Assembly (NCBI GenBank): GCA_963930645.1
Contig: OZ005648.1
Span: 201,996,480-202,060,479 of the forward strand
Length of the DNA: 64,000 nt
Direction of reading: 5' to 3'
Origin: Salticus scenicus
Taxonomy: Eukaryota; Arthropoda; Arachnida; Araneae; Salticidae
The position numbers were made by a program, and so were the translations under genes. Of the stretch, positions 48,569 to 60,589 are shown in pieces (position 1 is the first letter of the stretch; every line of letters starts with the position of its first letter). A model generated the notes under the pieces. The model did no database searches, had not been told where the DNA came from, and was given only the letters and a program-made list of their open reading frames with translations.

Positions 48569-48783
48569 CATATATTACTAATTTTAAAAAATCTCTCCTC
48601 CTACCCCTAAGTTTCCATTTTAGCAACATGTAGAAATATAATTAAAAATAAGAAAATATACTTAAAAATAAAATATAGTTAAATAAATGGATAAACAGTT
48701 TGTCTAATCAGAGGACACGAAATTGCCTTTTGATATAAACAATTTTTACTCTTTTTTTTTTTTTTAATGTATTTAAACATGTG

Positions 48784-48821
<38 letters not shown>

Positions 48822-48915
48822 AGTATGTTGTGGCCACCACAAGACTTTCTTCTATACTTTCCTATACAAATTCACTCAGTAACAATATATAATATATATA
48901 TAAAATATATATTTT
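46763..48915. other. AT-rich non-coding stretch
   Basis: No supportable gene. It has T runs, a long A run at about 48787-48819, and (TA)n of about 54 bp at 48509-48562 that underlies a minus-strand tyrosine/isoleucine ORF. An acceptor/donor-bounded segment at about 48316-48377 has stops in every frame. Confidence 0.5.
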
Positions 48916-48919
48916 TTTT

Positions 48920-49505
48920 CTTTTTTGTTAAAAGTAAAAAAAAAAAAATCGATAACTTTGTTTTAAATTATCACAGATTTATAGTTCAATCATTCCTTTT
49001 AAAGGTATTGACGAGACCTTTCGAAAGATACCCATCTTGAAAATTTACCCCCCCCCCCCAGGAAGGGAACCGATGCCCCCACATGCACATTTTTTTTCCT
49101 AGTTAACTACTACTATTATCAGTATTTCATATTAATTTTACAATCACAAGTTTAAAATAACTCTCATTATGCACATTTATACGAAATTTTGTCCTATACT
49201 GCCATGTTAAAAGTTTACAAAAAATGCGATCACAGCGTCACCTGTTGAGCGATTGATCCCCAAATCTAATCCGCACCAGTTTATGTCAGGGTGCTACTAA
49301 ATACCCAGTTTGGTTAAATTTCATTCATTGGTTCGTAAGATACAGTGTCCACAAAAATCGTGATACACACACACAGACATTTTCTAAAAACTATCAATTC
49401 GTGTTCAGGACATACCAAAACGTGTAAATCCATCAAAAAACGGAGGTCAAAATTTTCACGAATCCAATACTTTCTCTATATTACATACAGAAGAAAGTAA
49501 AAATC
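48920..49505 (+). repeat. Hairpin-ended interspersed repeat, long copy 5
   Basis: The first half (AAATCGATAACTTTGTTTTAA, GGTATT-ACGAG, TTTCGAAAGATACCCATC, C run, TAGTTAACT) matches 60590-60830. The second half ends with AAAACGTGTAAATCC, AATTTTCACGAATCCAATAC and a hairpin TTTCTCTATA/TACAGAAGAAA followed by GTAAAA. The combined element is therefore at least about 585 bp. Confidence 0.7.
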
Positions 49506-50550
49506 ATAATTGACAGCTATGGCATTTCTTTTTTAAAATAAGGTGACTGTTGTCGAATTTTTGAATTAAAAATAAAGCTTTCGCACCTCTGACTTGCAAA
49601 AATCCGATCATGAAAGCACGACAAATCTATAACGAGTAATCTAAAATGACAAGGTAATACTGATAAAAAAAAAGAAAGGAAATAGAAAGATACAACCAAG
49701 TGGAAACGAAAACGCAGGTGATAAGACTAAGTCCTGGGGTAAGATCCTTTCGCCGCTCAACTCACCTGTTTAAACAGGTAGATAGACGGTACTAAGAACC
49801 AGCGCCGTACTTATAAAGAAGGTTAAGGGGATGCAAAGGAAAAAAGAGACCCTGGGAAACACGGATTAACAAGCGTTTCTGCGGATAGAGAAAATGGATA
49901 AAAACCTCACACAGTGGATAAATTAAAACATCCGCCTTTTTTTATCAGTAAATGAAGAATTTAACATTTTTAAGTAAAGGAAGCTTTACAAATGCGATTT
50001 TTTTTACTTTGTTTTAGAATTAATCCCAGTAAAATCTTAATGGAAAATTGTGCAAAACTTCAGCACGTCCAATACTGAAGGGAAAAAAAAAAAAAAAAAA
50101 AACTCGATACATGCTTCTGTCTGTTTTAAAAGTGCTTGTTATTTGGAAAAAGTTGACAAATTTTACGTTTGCAGATACTTTTAATAATGCAGTTTAGATG
50201 GTCTTTAATTTTACAGTAGAAAATCAAAAAGATCGTTATGAGTGAATTCTACATACATATGAAAACTGAAATTTAAATAACGTTTCTAAGAATCTAATCT
50301 AATTGAAAAGTTTAATTGAGTTTGCACGCTTACATAAAAAATATCTGTATTTCTATAAAAATCTATAATCTAAATATGTTGTTTTTATTTGGTTATTAAA
50401 TTAGTAATCAAAATGAAAAGTGATCTTAAAATCCCTTTAAAAAATTAAACAGAGAATACAGATTCATTAAAGCGCAAATTATAAGAAATTGTATTTATCT
50501 TCAGCTATTTATAGTTCGAGAGTAGAAAACAACATAAATAATACACAGTC
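49506..50550. other. AT-rich, partly unique stretch
   Basis: No gene recognised. An A run lies at about 50084-50102. Confidence 0.45.
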
Positions 50551-50588
50551 CGCTAACGGTCACAAATTGACGTCATTCGTAAGCACAC

Positions 50589-50755
50589 CTGCCTATCAAA
50601 ATGACAGTGGTGAATAGGGAAAGAAGGGAAACCGTGCGTTTTTCCTGACGTGTTTGGAACTTCGGCAGAAAAGCAGTCTTTAAAAACCTCTTTGCAATTT
50701 ATTTTTTCAATATAAACAAATGCATGTAATTGATGCAAAAAATGCTCGATTACTA
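50589..50755 (-). CDS. Weak exon candidate, cysteine-containing frame
   Basis: On the minus strand a good acceptor (TTCTTCTCTTCTCAG) at 50756-50770 is followed by a frame of 55 codons with four cysteines, and by a weak donor-like CAG|GTGTGC. The frame continues past it to a stop at 50553. It lies about 2.2 kb downstream, on the same strand, of the EGF exon. Its phase (2 bases before the first codon) does not fit that exon's end, so at least one other exon would have to lie between. No family is recognised. Confidence 0.2.
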
Positions 50756-50759
50756 CTGA

Positions 50760-51595
<836 letters not shown>

Positions 51596-51609
51596 ATTTA
51601 ATTAATATT

Positions 51610-51790
51610 TTTAACATAATAATCTGGCGTGGTATTCGCATGACTTTCTCTTTCCCTAAAATCCAATACTATAAAGAGAAATTAAAGATTAAGGGATAAG
51701 ATAAAGGGTACTGTTACATAAACCTTCGTTAAAAACAAATGAAACAAGGCTTCGGAACAGCTTTATTTGACAAATAAATCTGTGCGAGGA
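51610..51790 (+). repeat. Interspersed repeat, family Y, copy 1
   Basis: TAATCTGGCGTG, GACTTTCTCTT, CCAATACTATAAA, GATTAAG-GATAAGA, GTACTGTTACATAAACCT-CGTTAAA and AGGCTTCGGAACAG-TTTAT recur in the same order at 60180-60345. The termini are not known. Confidence 0.6.
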
Positions 51791-52480
51791 GGCTACACCA
51801 TTCATTTGAAAGTTATCAATTTTGATTAAACAAACTTTTCATGTAACGACATGAAATTAACTTCAAAATATACCAGAATTGCCTAATACTCCGACAAGAA
51901 ACGGAGACAAAAATTAAAAGTTAAAAACATGACTTCAGAATTAAAAAGTTAGTAGCTCTGATAAAACTAAAAATTAATTAGTACGAGAACTTAATTTGTT
52001 TTTAATTTTTAATTTAATTTAATTAAATATAAATAGTTTTCGGGGTCTTTAAAAATGCTTAATATTAATATTTCAATACATATGAATGCAAACTTTTATC
52101 ATTCTAAGATGGCAATTTAGGGGGGGGGGGGAGAAAGAAATAAAATTATAACATCTAAACAATTCATTTAATGACTCGACATGTTAAATTTTGCTTTCAG
52201 AATTAAAATAAGCTTTAACTTAAAACGCTTTGCGTAATTTTTAAGAAAAATGTAAAATTCTTAAACGGTTAAAACAGCGTATCTTTTAGTAATCAAGTAT
52301 TTTCTTCACAATCGTCAAATTGTGTCAAAATTTAGCATGTGTCAATAAACAAAATTAAACTTTGAAAATTCATTAATTAAAAGCATTTTAGTTGAAAAGA
52401 TTTTAATCAAAAGCTGAATAATAATTATATTTATTCATTATAAATCTACAGAAACAAAGAATCTACTGCTGGGTATGGAA
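51791..52480. other. AT-rich non-coding stretch
   Basis: No gene; a G run at about 52119-52130. Confidence 0.5.
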
Positions 52481-52484
52481 ACGA

Positions 52485-52640
52485 CCGTTACAGCCCCGAC
52501 AATAGCACTCGCGTCACGTGATCACTAACGGAATCATCTGATGAGACCGGCAGATGGGTTGGATTTAAAGGTCCCGCATGAAGTAAAGCTATGAGTAAAT
52601 GGAGTTCCCCAGCAGAGGCCCCATCACCAATACATTTAAA
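52485..52640. promoter_or_regulatory. GC-richer island with TCACGTGA palindrome
   Basis: About 155 bp of GC- and CpG-richer unique sequence lie within the presumed intron downstream of the EGF exon. It includes GCGTCACGTGATCAC (a perfect TCACGTGA E-box palindrome). No open frame of interest. A regulatory role is only inferred from composition and motif. Confidence 0.22.
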
Positions 52641-53002
52641 GGGACTTTGAGAATCTAGCTTATTATTATTATTTTTTTTTTTTCAGAGTTTATGATTTCA
52701 TTTGATCGTGCACAGATAAATTGTTTTTTTTTTTTTTTGTTTTTTTAATTTTAATACGTAAAATGTGAAATATGATGCGCGATATTTCTCATGCAGAACT
52801 GTGAAAAATGCAAAATAACTAAGTGATAACAATGAAACACTGTGAAATGACTTTTTGGGCACATAAGCATTTTTTTAAGAAGGAAAAAAATATATATATG
52901 CAGGTTAATTAAAAAAAAAAAAAAAATTCTCAGTGAGTGCAGTGCGATTATATTTTTTTACAAAAATTTTTTAAATAAGGGGGGGAAAAATAGAGTACTT
53001 AC

Positions 53003-53075
53003 TTGCAGTATGATTCATTCCTTCCTTTTGGGACACATGAGGCACCATTTTGGCATGGATTGGGTGAGCATTGTC
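53003..53075 (-). CDS. Internal exon encoding the first half of an EGF-like domain
   Basis: Reading the minus strand, a T-rich tract ending TTTCCTATTTAG precedes the exon, and a consensus donor GTAAGT follows it. The 73 bp split as 2 + 69 + 2, so the acceptor is phase 1 and the donor phase 2. The 23 full codons have cysteines spaced C-x4-C-x5-C-x9-C and carry SPNPC and QNGASC, the usual N-P-C-x-N-G-x-x-C core of extracellular EGF-like repeats. Asn-Glu-Ser is a possible N-glycosylation site. Cysteines 5 and 6 must be in the next exon, to the left, because the exon stops just after cysteine 4. Frames 1 and 3 of the exon are broken or featureless. EGF repeats act in secreted or membrane proteins as adhesion or receptor modules. 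The parent gene cannot be named from one half-domain. Confidence 0.82.
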
Positions 53076-53665
53076 CTAAATAGGAAAAAAAAAAAAAAAG
53101 AAAGAAACATTAATATTATAAAGATAATTATGTATAATTTTGTTTATATATAAGCTACCGCATTTATATATATATATATGATTTGTAGATGAGATATTTA
53201 TATTAAAAAAATAAAAAACAATATTACAATGGTAAGTAGTTTCTTTATAAGTTATATATATTAATTGATTTGTGGATGAGATTTACTTAAAACAGAGGGG
53301 GGGGGGGGGAAAGTTTGTATTCGAAATACAACAAAACAAAAACATCTATTGAAAACCGTTTGCTTTTGCTAATTTAATATTTCATTAATTAAATACTTAT
53401 TTATACGAGTGACTTGCTGTAAAAAATACTTTTTACAGCATAAAATTTGTAAAAATTCAATTAATAAAAACAGTGGTACATAAAAATAAATAAATAAATA
53501 AATAAAATAGTTTAAATGCAATTGGAATCTGGATAAGCTTGGAGGCGACTTTGAATCCTAACACATTCAAAAGCTGACTTTAAGCATAAAGATACGCCCT
53601 TAGGTGTTTTAAAACTATTCGCAATACATACTCTTTGTGCTAAATTTTCTAAGAATTGTTGGAAC
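53076..53665. other. Presumed intron, AT-rich
   Basis: Upstream of the EGF exon on the minus strand. Contains an A run, short (TA)n at 53164-53180, a G run at 53297-53309 and (TAAA)n at about 53485-53510. No other exon recognised. Confidence 0.5.
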
Positions 53666-53671
53666 AAGATA

Positions 53672-54534
53672 AACCGGGTGATCCAAAAGTCGCAGATTTT
53701 TTTTTTTTTTTAAATATTATTCAAAAGATACTGAGATTAGCTCTATGAGGTTTTCCCTGGAATGTACAGAAAAACATGGAATTTTTTCTATATCTATAAG
53801 AAAAAATATTAAATACTTTTTTCACCAATTGTGCTGTGTTTGCAGTATCCTCTCACATTTTAAACAGATCCACTTGATCAAATGACGCCATATTTCGAAT
53901 TCTGAAGCTTTTTATATTAGAATTTCCAATGCGCAACGTCTGACGGTGAGTCTAATGAATGATGGCCATTACACTGAGCATTTATTGCCCTAGTCAAGGA
54001 CTGACTATCGCACGGGCACCTAGGGCTAGTGCCCGGGGCACGAAATTTTACTAATGGCTGAAATATATATGGTCTAAATATTCCTTTTTATTATTATTAT
54101 TATTATTATTATTAAACTCAACTGTGTTTCACTTACATTAATAAAATTTTAAAATAAAAACTGTCGTTAAACTGACAGGGGGTAATTTTATTTGTCGTTA
54201 TAACCTGGCCTAAAACAAAATCAGATTAAATTTTTGATCGAATGTATGTACATATATATATATATATATATATATTTCGATCTGCTTTCCGCTTGCCAAA
54301 TTTCGTTTTTTTTTAGGGGGGGATGAGGGAGAACTTTTGCTCTACTAAGGGGGGACGAAATTTTTAAAGTGCCCTGGGCACAAAAAATTTTTAGTCGGGT
54401 CCTGGCCCTAGTTACGTTGTTGTATGTACTGTGCCACTGTAAAAAAGTAATTCTGCAATTAAAACGCCACCTGATGAAAAAAATTTAAACTAATTTGCTA
54501 TTTTTTTTTTTTGTTGTTGTTGTTGTTTGTTTCC

Positions 54535-54571
<37 letters not shown>

Positions 54572-54679
54572 AATGTCTTTCTGTACATTTCTGTGAAAAC
54601 CACATAGTGCTACGGTAAATACTTTTTGATACATACATTTTTTTTTTTTTTTTTACTGTGACTTTTGGATCCCCCTCTG
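53672..54679. mobile_element. Tc1/mariner-like element interrupted by a hAT element
   Basis: The left end (GGGTGATCCAAAAGTCGCAG) and right end (CTGTGACTTTTGGATCCCCC) are inverted repeats. TA precedes and follows (53670-53671, 54680-54681). About 590 bp remain once the inserted hAT copy is removed. It has no surviving transposase frame, only T-rich and unique DNA such as GATGGCCATTACACTGAGC. Long T and A runs lie near the right end. Confidence 0.75.
53995..54404. mobile_element. hAT-type element, 410 bp, perfect 8-bp duplication, nested
   Basis: GCCCTAGT occurs at 53987-53994 and 54405-54412. The termini CAAGGACTGACTATCGCAC and the inverted CAGGACCCGACTAAAAAT are imperfect inverted repeats. 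Subterminal GTGCCCGGGGCACGAAATTT and AAAGTGCCCTGGGCAC blocks mirror each other. It lies inside the Tc1/mariner-like element, so it is the younger of the two. (TTA)n and (TA)n tracts are inside. Confidence 0.9.
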
Positions 54680-54689
54680 TATTTTCTTA

Positions 54690-54693
54690 ATTC

Positions 54694-54737
<44 letters not shown>

Positions 54738-54950
54738 GTATATACCTTACAGGTATTACTCCATTTTCTTTATAATAATTAGATAAATAAATACTATAAA
54801 GCAACCCATTTCTTTAAAATAATAATAATAATAATAAAGAACGTTTATAAATTTACCATTGTAAAAATAAAATATAAATATCAAAACACGGTTTTTTAAA
54901 GTTATAAGTTATTATAGTTTTTAAAAGTTGTAAGTTGTGTGATTACTAAT
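54690..54950. other. T run and AT-rich DNA
   Basis: A T run of about 35 bp at 54699-54733. No gene. Confidence 0.6.
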
Positions 54951-54954
54951 TTTT

Positions 54955-56700
54955 ATCCGTCACCTTGAATGAATGTGTAAACATTTTTGGTTTTATCAAA
55001 ATATAGGGAAGGACGGGGCACAGTGGACCACCCCTATTTAAATCTATTAACATTCAACTCTTTTAGTTCATCATATGGATACTCATGTATGGCATTATGC
55101 TTATGGTACTAGTTGTATGCAAAAAAAAAAAAAAAAAAAAATCACATGGGAAAGAAGTAAAGTAACCATTTGAGCAGTTTTTATGTTTTGAGCTGCTCAA
55201 AGTAATTTTTCCACATTAAAATTTTATAAAGATTAAACTAGTGACTATAAATATTATACAGCTGTTAAAGGAAGGCAAAACATTGCTGTTTTTAAATTCC
55301 TAAAAATTATTAGTATATTTATAGTCTGTATATTATTTTATTATTTGTTTTACTCTGGCACGGGGCACAGTGGACCACCTTCCAATGTGCCTAAAAGTAC
55401 AAATTAGATTTAATACTTATGTTTGTTTTATTTAAATTTATAGATACCAATATAATGTAAGGTATTAATACCTCAAAGTAATAAATATCTTAAAGTTATA
55501 ATAAAATAAATAAAAAGAATAATAAATTTCAGAAAATAATAAATATTTGAATAGTAATATAATAATTATTAATATCTAAATTTAATAACTATTCGAATTA
55601 TATAGCATTAATAAAAGAAAAAATAATATCTAATTTAATAAATGGTAGGAAAAATTTATTATTGTTGTTGTTTTTAGAGATCACATGTGAAAAGCAAAAG
55701 AAGTAGCTTAATACATTTTAGTTAAATTTATCGTACAAATATAATGTAAATTAATTATATCTCAAAATAACTAAAAAAATATTAAATATTTGAATAGCAG
55801 TATAATATTTATTAATATCTGAATTAAAAAAATATATATATTTGATTTATATAATATTAATAAAAGAATAAAAAAACAATTATCTATTTTAACTTAATAA
55901 ATTTTCTTACTAAGATTTAATTTCTTATTTGTTTATTTTGATTTAACTTTGTATTATTCATATCATTATTTTATTTCATAAAAATTCTTGAATTATGTTC
56001 GTTAGACTAGAATAGTATAAGAAACTAATTTTAGAGAGAGAGAAAAAAAAAGTAATTTGTCTTAATTTAATATAAACAAAAGAGACTGGTCCACTGTACT
56101 CCAGTCATGGGGCACAGTGGTCCACTTTGTGAGTGCTCACAATTTATTTTTTCATTCATAATATATTGGAAATATTGTTTTAAAAAAATTAAGACATGTC
56201 GAGAAGGGCTTAAGGATTGTTTGCTATTTCTTTCTTTCTTTCTTTCTTTCTTTTTTTTTTTTTTTTTTTTTTTCCCAAGCACATTGTTTTTCTGTCTTTT
56301 GTGAAAAAAAAATTAAGAGTGAAAAATTGGTCCACTGTGCCCCGGTATTCCCTATAAAGCTGAAAGTTTGTCACTGTATCTGTCTGGATTTTTAGTCTGG
56401 TTTATTAGATTTTATCAAAAATTCGCACACTTATTAATCAGGACGAAATCTAGCCAACGTTATATTTTTTTAGTCCAATCAGATAATTAGTCCAATAGGT
56501 ATTAAATAAAATCCCCACTTAAAAAATTATTAAAAAAAAAAAAAAATGCCAAAAATAAAAAATTTCTTTTTATGTCGGAAAAAAGGAAAAAGTACGTACA
56601 AACATTTTTAAAAAATAATTAAAAGAAAATTTAAAAAAAAATCGTGCTAAAGAAATAGAACAGCTTTCAGTTTTGAACCCCTCGACGAAATCTGAAATTT
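54955..56700 (+). repeat. Interspersed repeat, family X, split copy
   Basis: Sequence to the left (about 54955-55003) and right (about 56355-56700) of the inserted pogo-type element together reproduces the copy at 43040-43440, including TTTTTGGTTTTATC, GGATTTTTAGTCTGGTTTATT, TCTAGCCAACG and CGTGCTAAAGAAATAGAACAG. Confidence 0.65.
55004..56354. mobile_element. pogo/Tc1-mariner-like element, 1.35 kb, non-autonomous
   Basis: The left end TAGGGAAGGACGGGGCACAG and the right end, inverted (TAGGGAATACCGGGGCACAG), match closely over about 27 bp. TA flanks both sides (55002-55003, 56355-56356). Internal copies of GGGGCACAGTGGACCAC lie near 55363 and, in both orientations, near 56089-56125, which suggests nested or recombined copies. 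The rest is AT-rich with no transposase. ORFs at its right edge are built on (TTTC)n and poly-T. Confidence 0.8.
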
Positions 56701-57054
56701 GGCACTGAAGTAGCTCGGACATTCTCGTCAAATCTTTATTTATGTGATTGCGATAGCCATTTTAATTCATCGCCAAAATGACAACAAAAATTTAAACGTC
56801 ACCCAAGAGTTATGCTAAAGTTATACAAAAGGAATTTTAATTTTAAGAAATGAATATCGTAACCGATGCTAAGGAATGAAACACAGTTGCTGCATGCCTT
56901 TATATGAAAGAACAGATTAAAATAAGTTCTGTAGCACTAAATTAAATTCTGTTTTGTGCAGAATTTTATATCTATTTCTTAGAAAAGAAAAATAGGCTTA
57001 GTTTTTTTTATTTATTTATTTAACTATTTATTTATTATTATTATTCACGTACTT

Positions 57055-57190
57055 ATTCAAGAGAGTTTCGGTGAAAATCATGAAAACTGGGCTTGACCAA
57101 AAATGCGCGAAAGGAGTTCGAACCCGATATTTCCCTCTACCAGCTCCGAGCGCAAAATCTTCTTGGCCACTGACGAACCAAGTTTGATGC
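57055..57190 (-). mobile_element. tRNA-derived SINE, copy 3
   Basis: On the minus strand: A-box-like TCAGTGGCCAAG (162-173 of the 57-kb block), CTGGTAGAGGG, then a perfect-looking B box GGTTCGAACTC at 57114-57124, then a body with TTTTCACCGAAACTCTC, comparable to copy 1. It is not a full tRNA. Confidence 0.6.
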
Positions 57191-57452
57191 CACACAAAAA
57201 ATTGTGCTTATCTCGTTTAAATAAGAAAATAATAATAATAATAATAAATGAAGCGCTATTTAAGAATTGAACAAGGGATATTAATAAGAGATCACAGATT
57301 TAATAAATTTAGAATAAATTGCAATTTAATTTCCTCGTCGTGCCAGTAAGAAAAAAAAAAGTTTTTTAAAAATACCTTTTTTTTAACGATATTTTAGAGG
57401 AATTTAACGAACATTTTATTGGCTTGTTATTATTGTTAATGTTGGTAATAGT

Positions 57453-58887
57453 CAGGGTTTCGGACCTGCCCACAAACCCCCAAAAACCCGGGGGTTTACC
57501 CACTGAAAAAAAAAAAAAATAAATAAATAAATAAATAAATAAACCCACACTCAAGTGGGTTTTATAGTTTTTTTATTTTTTTTTATTTATTTTTTTTTTT
57601 TTTTATCTAATAAAAATTTTCACTTTTAAAAAATAATTTATTATTTTTTTACTTATATTTTCTTACTTGACATTATTATATATAATAAAAATAAATATTA
57701 TGTAGGATAATAATTATATATATATAGGTATAATTATTATTATATCTACATAACGTAGCAGATCATATTAGTGATATAATGTATGCCAGTTTGAAATTAT
57801 GTAATTATTTTTCAACTTTGTTAGAAACATTCCTTTCATTTCATCCATCTACCTACAACATCTCTTTTGAAGAGAACAGTTTTAAAAAATGAAAGATGAG
57901 AAAAAATGAACAATATTCCAAGCCATTTTTATATTTGTAAGTCATGATAAAAAAAAAAAAAAAGTAATACTTTGCCTAAAATTCTAAGGATTTAACAACA
58001 AATATTAAACATAACTAACAAATATAATATAATATATTGACCCTGTAAGGTTCGATACAGGCAAAAAATAGGGTTATTTTTTTGCCCCTCGAAAACTTCA
58101 AATTCATTAAAACTGCCTTTTTAAAAGATTTAGTTTTATAAAAATGACCTTCCTATAAAAATTTTTCGTGTTCCAGAATTATTTTTAATGTTTACCTATA
58201 AGTTGGTTCAATGAAACGCTATTAATTTGATAATAAACATTTATATAGAACGACTAATAAGTGTTGCACAATTTTTTTCTTGCAGAAAAAAATGTCACAA
58301 AAAAATTTCGTTTTTCACAAAAATGAGCTTCAAAAATTAAAAGCTGGAGGCACTCCTGTAGGCAGTGATTATTTTGTTTTGTATTTCTTCTTTATTAAGT
58401 TTTCAAATATGAATCAAATGTCAGTTACCAATATTAACAAAAAAAATATTTGCACATTTTTTTACTTTAACCATATAAAAATACATAATTATTTGTAATA
58501 ATATGAAAATCGTACATAGTAGGTTTAAAATATTTCGCTTTTGTTACTAGTTTTAATTTTACACAAAATAACTTAATAAAAAATTAAATTCAAAATTGCG
58601 AAAAAATACTGAATAGAATAAAATAAGAATTCATTTTACAGTTTAGGCCAAACCAATATTAAGAATATGAGGGTCGTTTAATTTTTAATTAATTACTATT
58701 ATTTTGTAATAAGTTTTCTTTTAGTCTAAAACTGTCCTCTTTAAAAATAAACTTAAAATTCAAACCCAACAGTGTTATTCTACGTTTAATAATAATAATA
58801 ATAATAAAAGTAAACCCAAAAAAACCCGCTCGGGCTGGGCTTAAAGGAAAAAAAAAAACAAAAAAAAACGGGTTTTTTAAAACCCTG
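57453..58887. mobile_element. hAT-like element, 1.43 kb, perfect 8-bp duplication
   Basis: The termini CAGGGTTTCGG and AAAACCCTG are inverted, and GTAATAGT flanks at 57445-57452 and 58888-58895. Subterminal CCCAAAAACCC/GGGTTT-type blocks resemble those of 26400-27212. It has no surviving transposase, and the interior contains another element copy at about 58036-58365. Confidence 0.85.
58036..58365. mobile_element. CAGG-family element nested in the hAT-like element
   Basis: The start TAAGGTTCGATACAGGC-AAAAA and the end AAAATTAAAAGCTGGAGGCACTCC fit worn family termini. The interior has GGTTCAATGAAACGCTATTAATTTGAT and TTTTTCACAAAAATGAGC, as in 20794-21106. No target duplication is readable. The 72-aa frame is repeat-derived. 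Confidence 0.5.
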
Positions 58888-58895
58888 GTAATAGT

Positions 58896-59903
58896 AGAAG
58901 TAGAATATTTAGTTGGGAATTTTTGGAAACGAATATATAAACCAAATGAAATAGAAATAAACTTTTAATAATAATTTGTTTAAGAAATGTATATTTATCA
59001 GGAAAATATAAGTTTTTTTTCTAAATTGTTAATAAAATAACTATAATTTTCCATTATAATTTCTGTGTTTATAATTTCTATTAAATGCTTTTAGGCATTT
59101 TTTTTTCTTTTTTTAATCTTTTAATGCTATACAATAATAAATTTAGCAAAATATATATATTAAAAAAAAGGGGGTGGGGGAAGGACTAATTAAAATATTA
59201 AGACAGTTTGCAAAAAGAATCTAAGGGGAAAAAGAAAAAAAGTCGAATACATTACAAAAGAATAAAAGTTCTGTTAGTCGAATTCCTCGTTGTATTTATG
59301 TAACTACATAACAGGTTGCTAGTGTTAAAATAGAAAAGAAGAGAGGGGGATAGAGAACTATTTTTAATGCCTGTCGGGTAAATTTTCTTTCCTACTGTCA
59401 AAAAGCAACAAGTTTTCCGGAAGCTTTAAAACCTTAGAATTTCTTCGAAGATTTTAATTTCATAAACCGAATTCTAAATAAGTTATTTCGTTTGTCTGTA
59501 ACTTGTGACTGTTTTTGTAATTATTCCTAAGACTTATTTAAAATGACGAAATTTATTTTTAAGGTTAAATGTACCACATACTTTCCCGAGGTTCTTGCCT
59601 TTTAAAATATAAGAGTTTTGAGAAACTTGGTATACATTAATTCACTATTAAAAACATCTTTAAAAATAAATAAATAATTTCTAATATAGATACGATTTTG
59701 GATTTCTTTACAGAAAATTGTAAAATACGTAAAACTACATTATCCCTTTTACATTAAAATATCCCTTGCTATCTATAGAATTTGAATTTTTCAGATTTTA
59801 CGCAAATCATAAACATTTTAATTATTATTATTGAAAGGACTCATGTTTATAATTGAGAGAAAAAAAAAAGACTTCCTCTTTTTCTTTTTCCTGTTGACTT
59901 ATA
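58896..59903. other. AT-rich non-coding stretch
   Basis: No gene recognised. Confidence 0.55.
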
Positions 59904-60179
59904 CTATTCAGGGGTCTGTCCAGACTTTTGAGACAGGGTCCTGTTTTTGAGAAATTGTGAAAAATCTACACGTAATTTTATGAATTAAATATTAGTATGA
60001 AAATTAAGTCCCATTGAACTTTTTGGCTACTATCCTCTTTAAAACCAAAATTAATAAAATGTAATTTTACAAAATAAAATTACAATTAAAGTAAGGTTTC
60101 ATTTTAGACGATGATGGTTGACTTTTATAGAACTACACTCACACATATGCACATGCACAGAAACCTTTTATAAATTAAA

Positions 60180-60345
60180 ATAATCTGGTGTGTCACTCAC
60201 ACGACTTTCTCTTACACTGAAATTTAATACTATAAATACAGGTTGGAGATTAAGAGGTAAGAGAACGAGTACTGTTATGTAAACCTATGTTAAACAATTC
60301 AAATTAGGCTTCGGAAGAGTTTTATATGATAATTAGTTCTGGCCC
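60180..60345 (+). repeat. Interspersed repeat, family Y, copy 2
   Basis: Collinear match to 51610-51790 with many small differences. Confidence 0.6.
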
Positions 60346-60589
60346 CCCTCAACCCCCCGTTTCATTAATGCACCTACATTTATATAGAATTTAATACGGT
60401 TATTAAAAAAATATTTCTCTTTTTAAAAAATAATTTATTAAAATTATTATTTAAAAAAATTATCTTTTATGATAAGGCAGACGATTTCCATATTAGAGAA
60501 GTAGTTTAACACCAAATATCCAAAAAAAGTCCATTTTATTCTCAATATAAGAAAAAAAAAAAAAAAAAAGTACGATTTTTTTTTTCTAA

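Noticed and set aside
57100..57180. Functional tRNA gene
   Set aside because: A and B boxes are present, but paired acceptor and anticodon stems of a complete cloverleaf are not; it is SINE-like.
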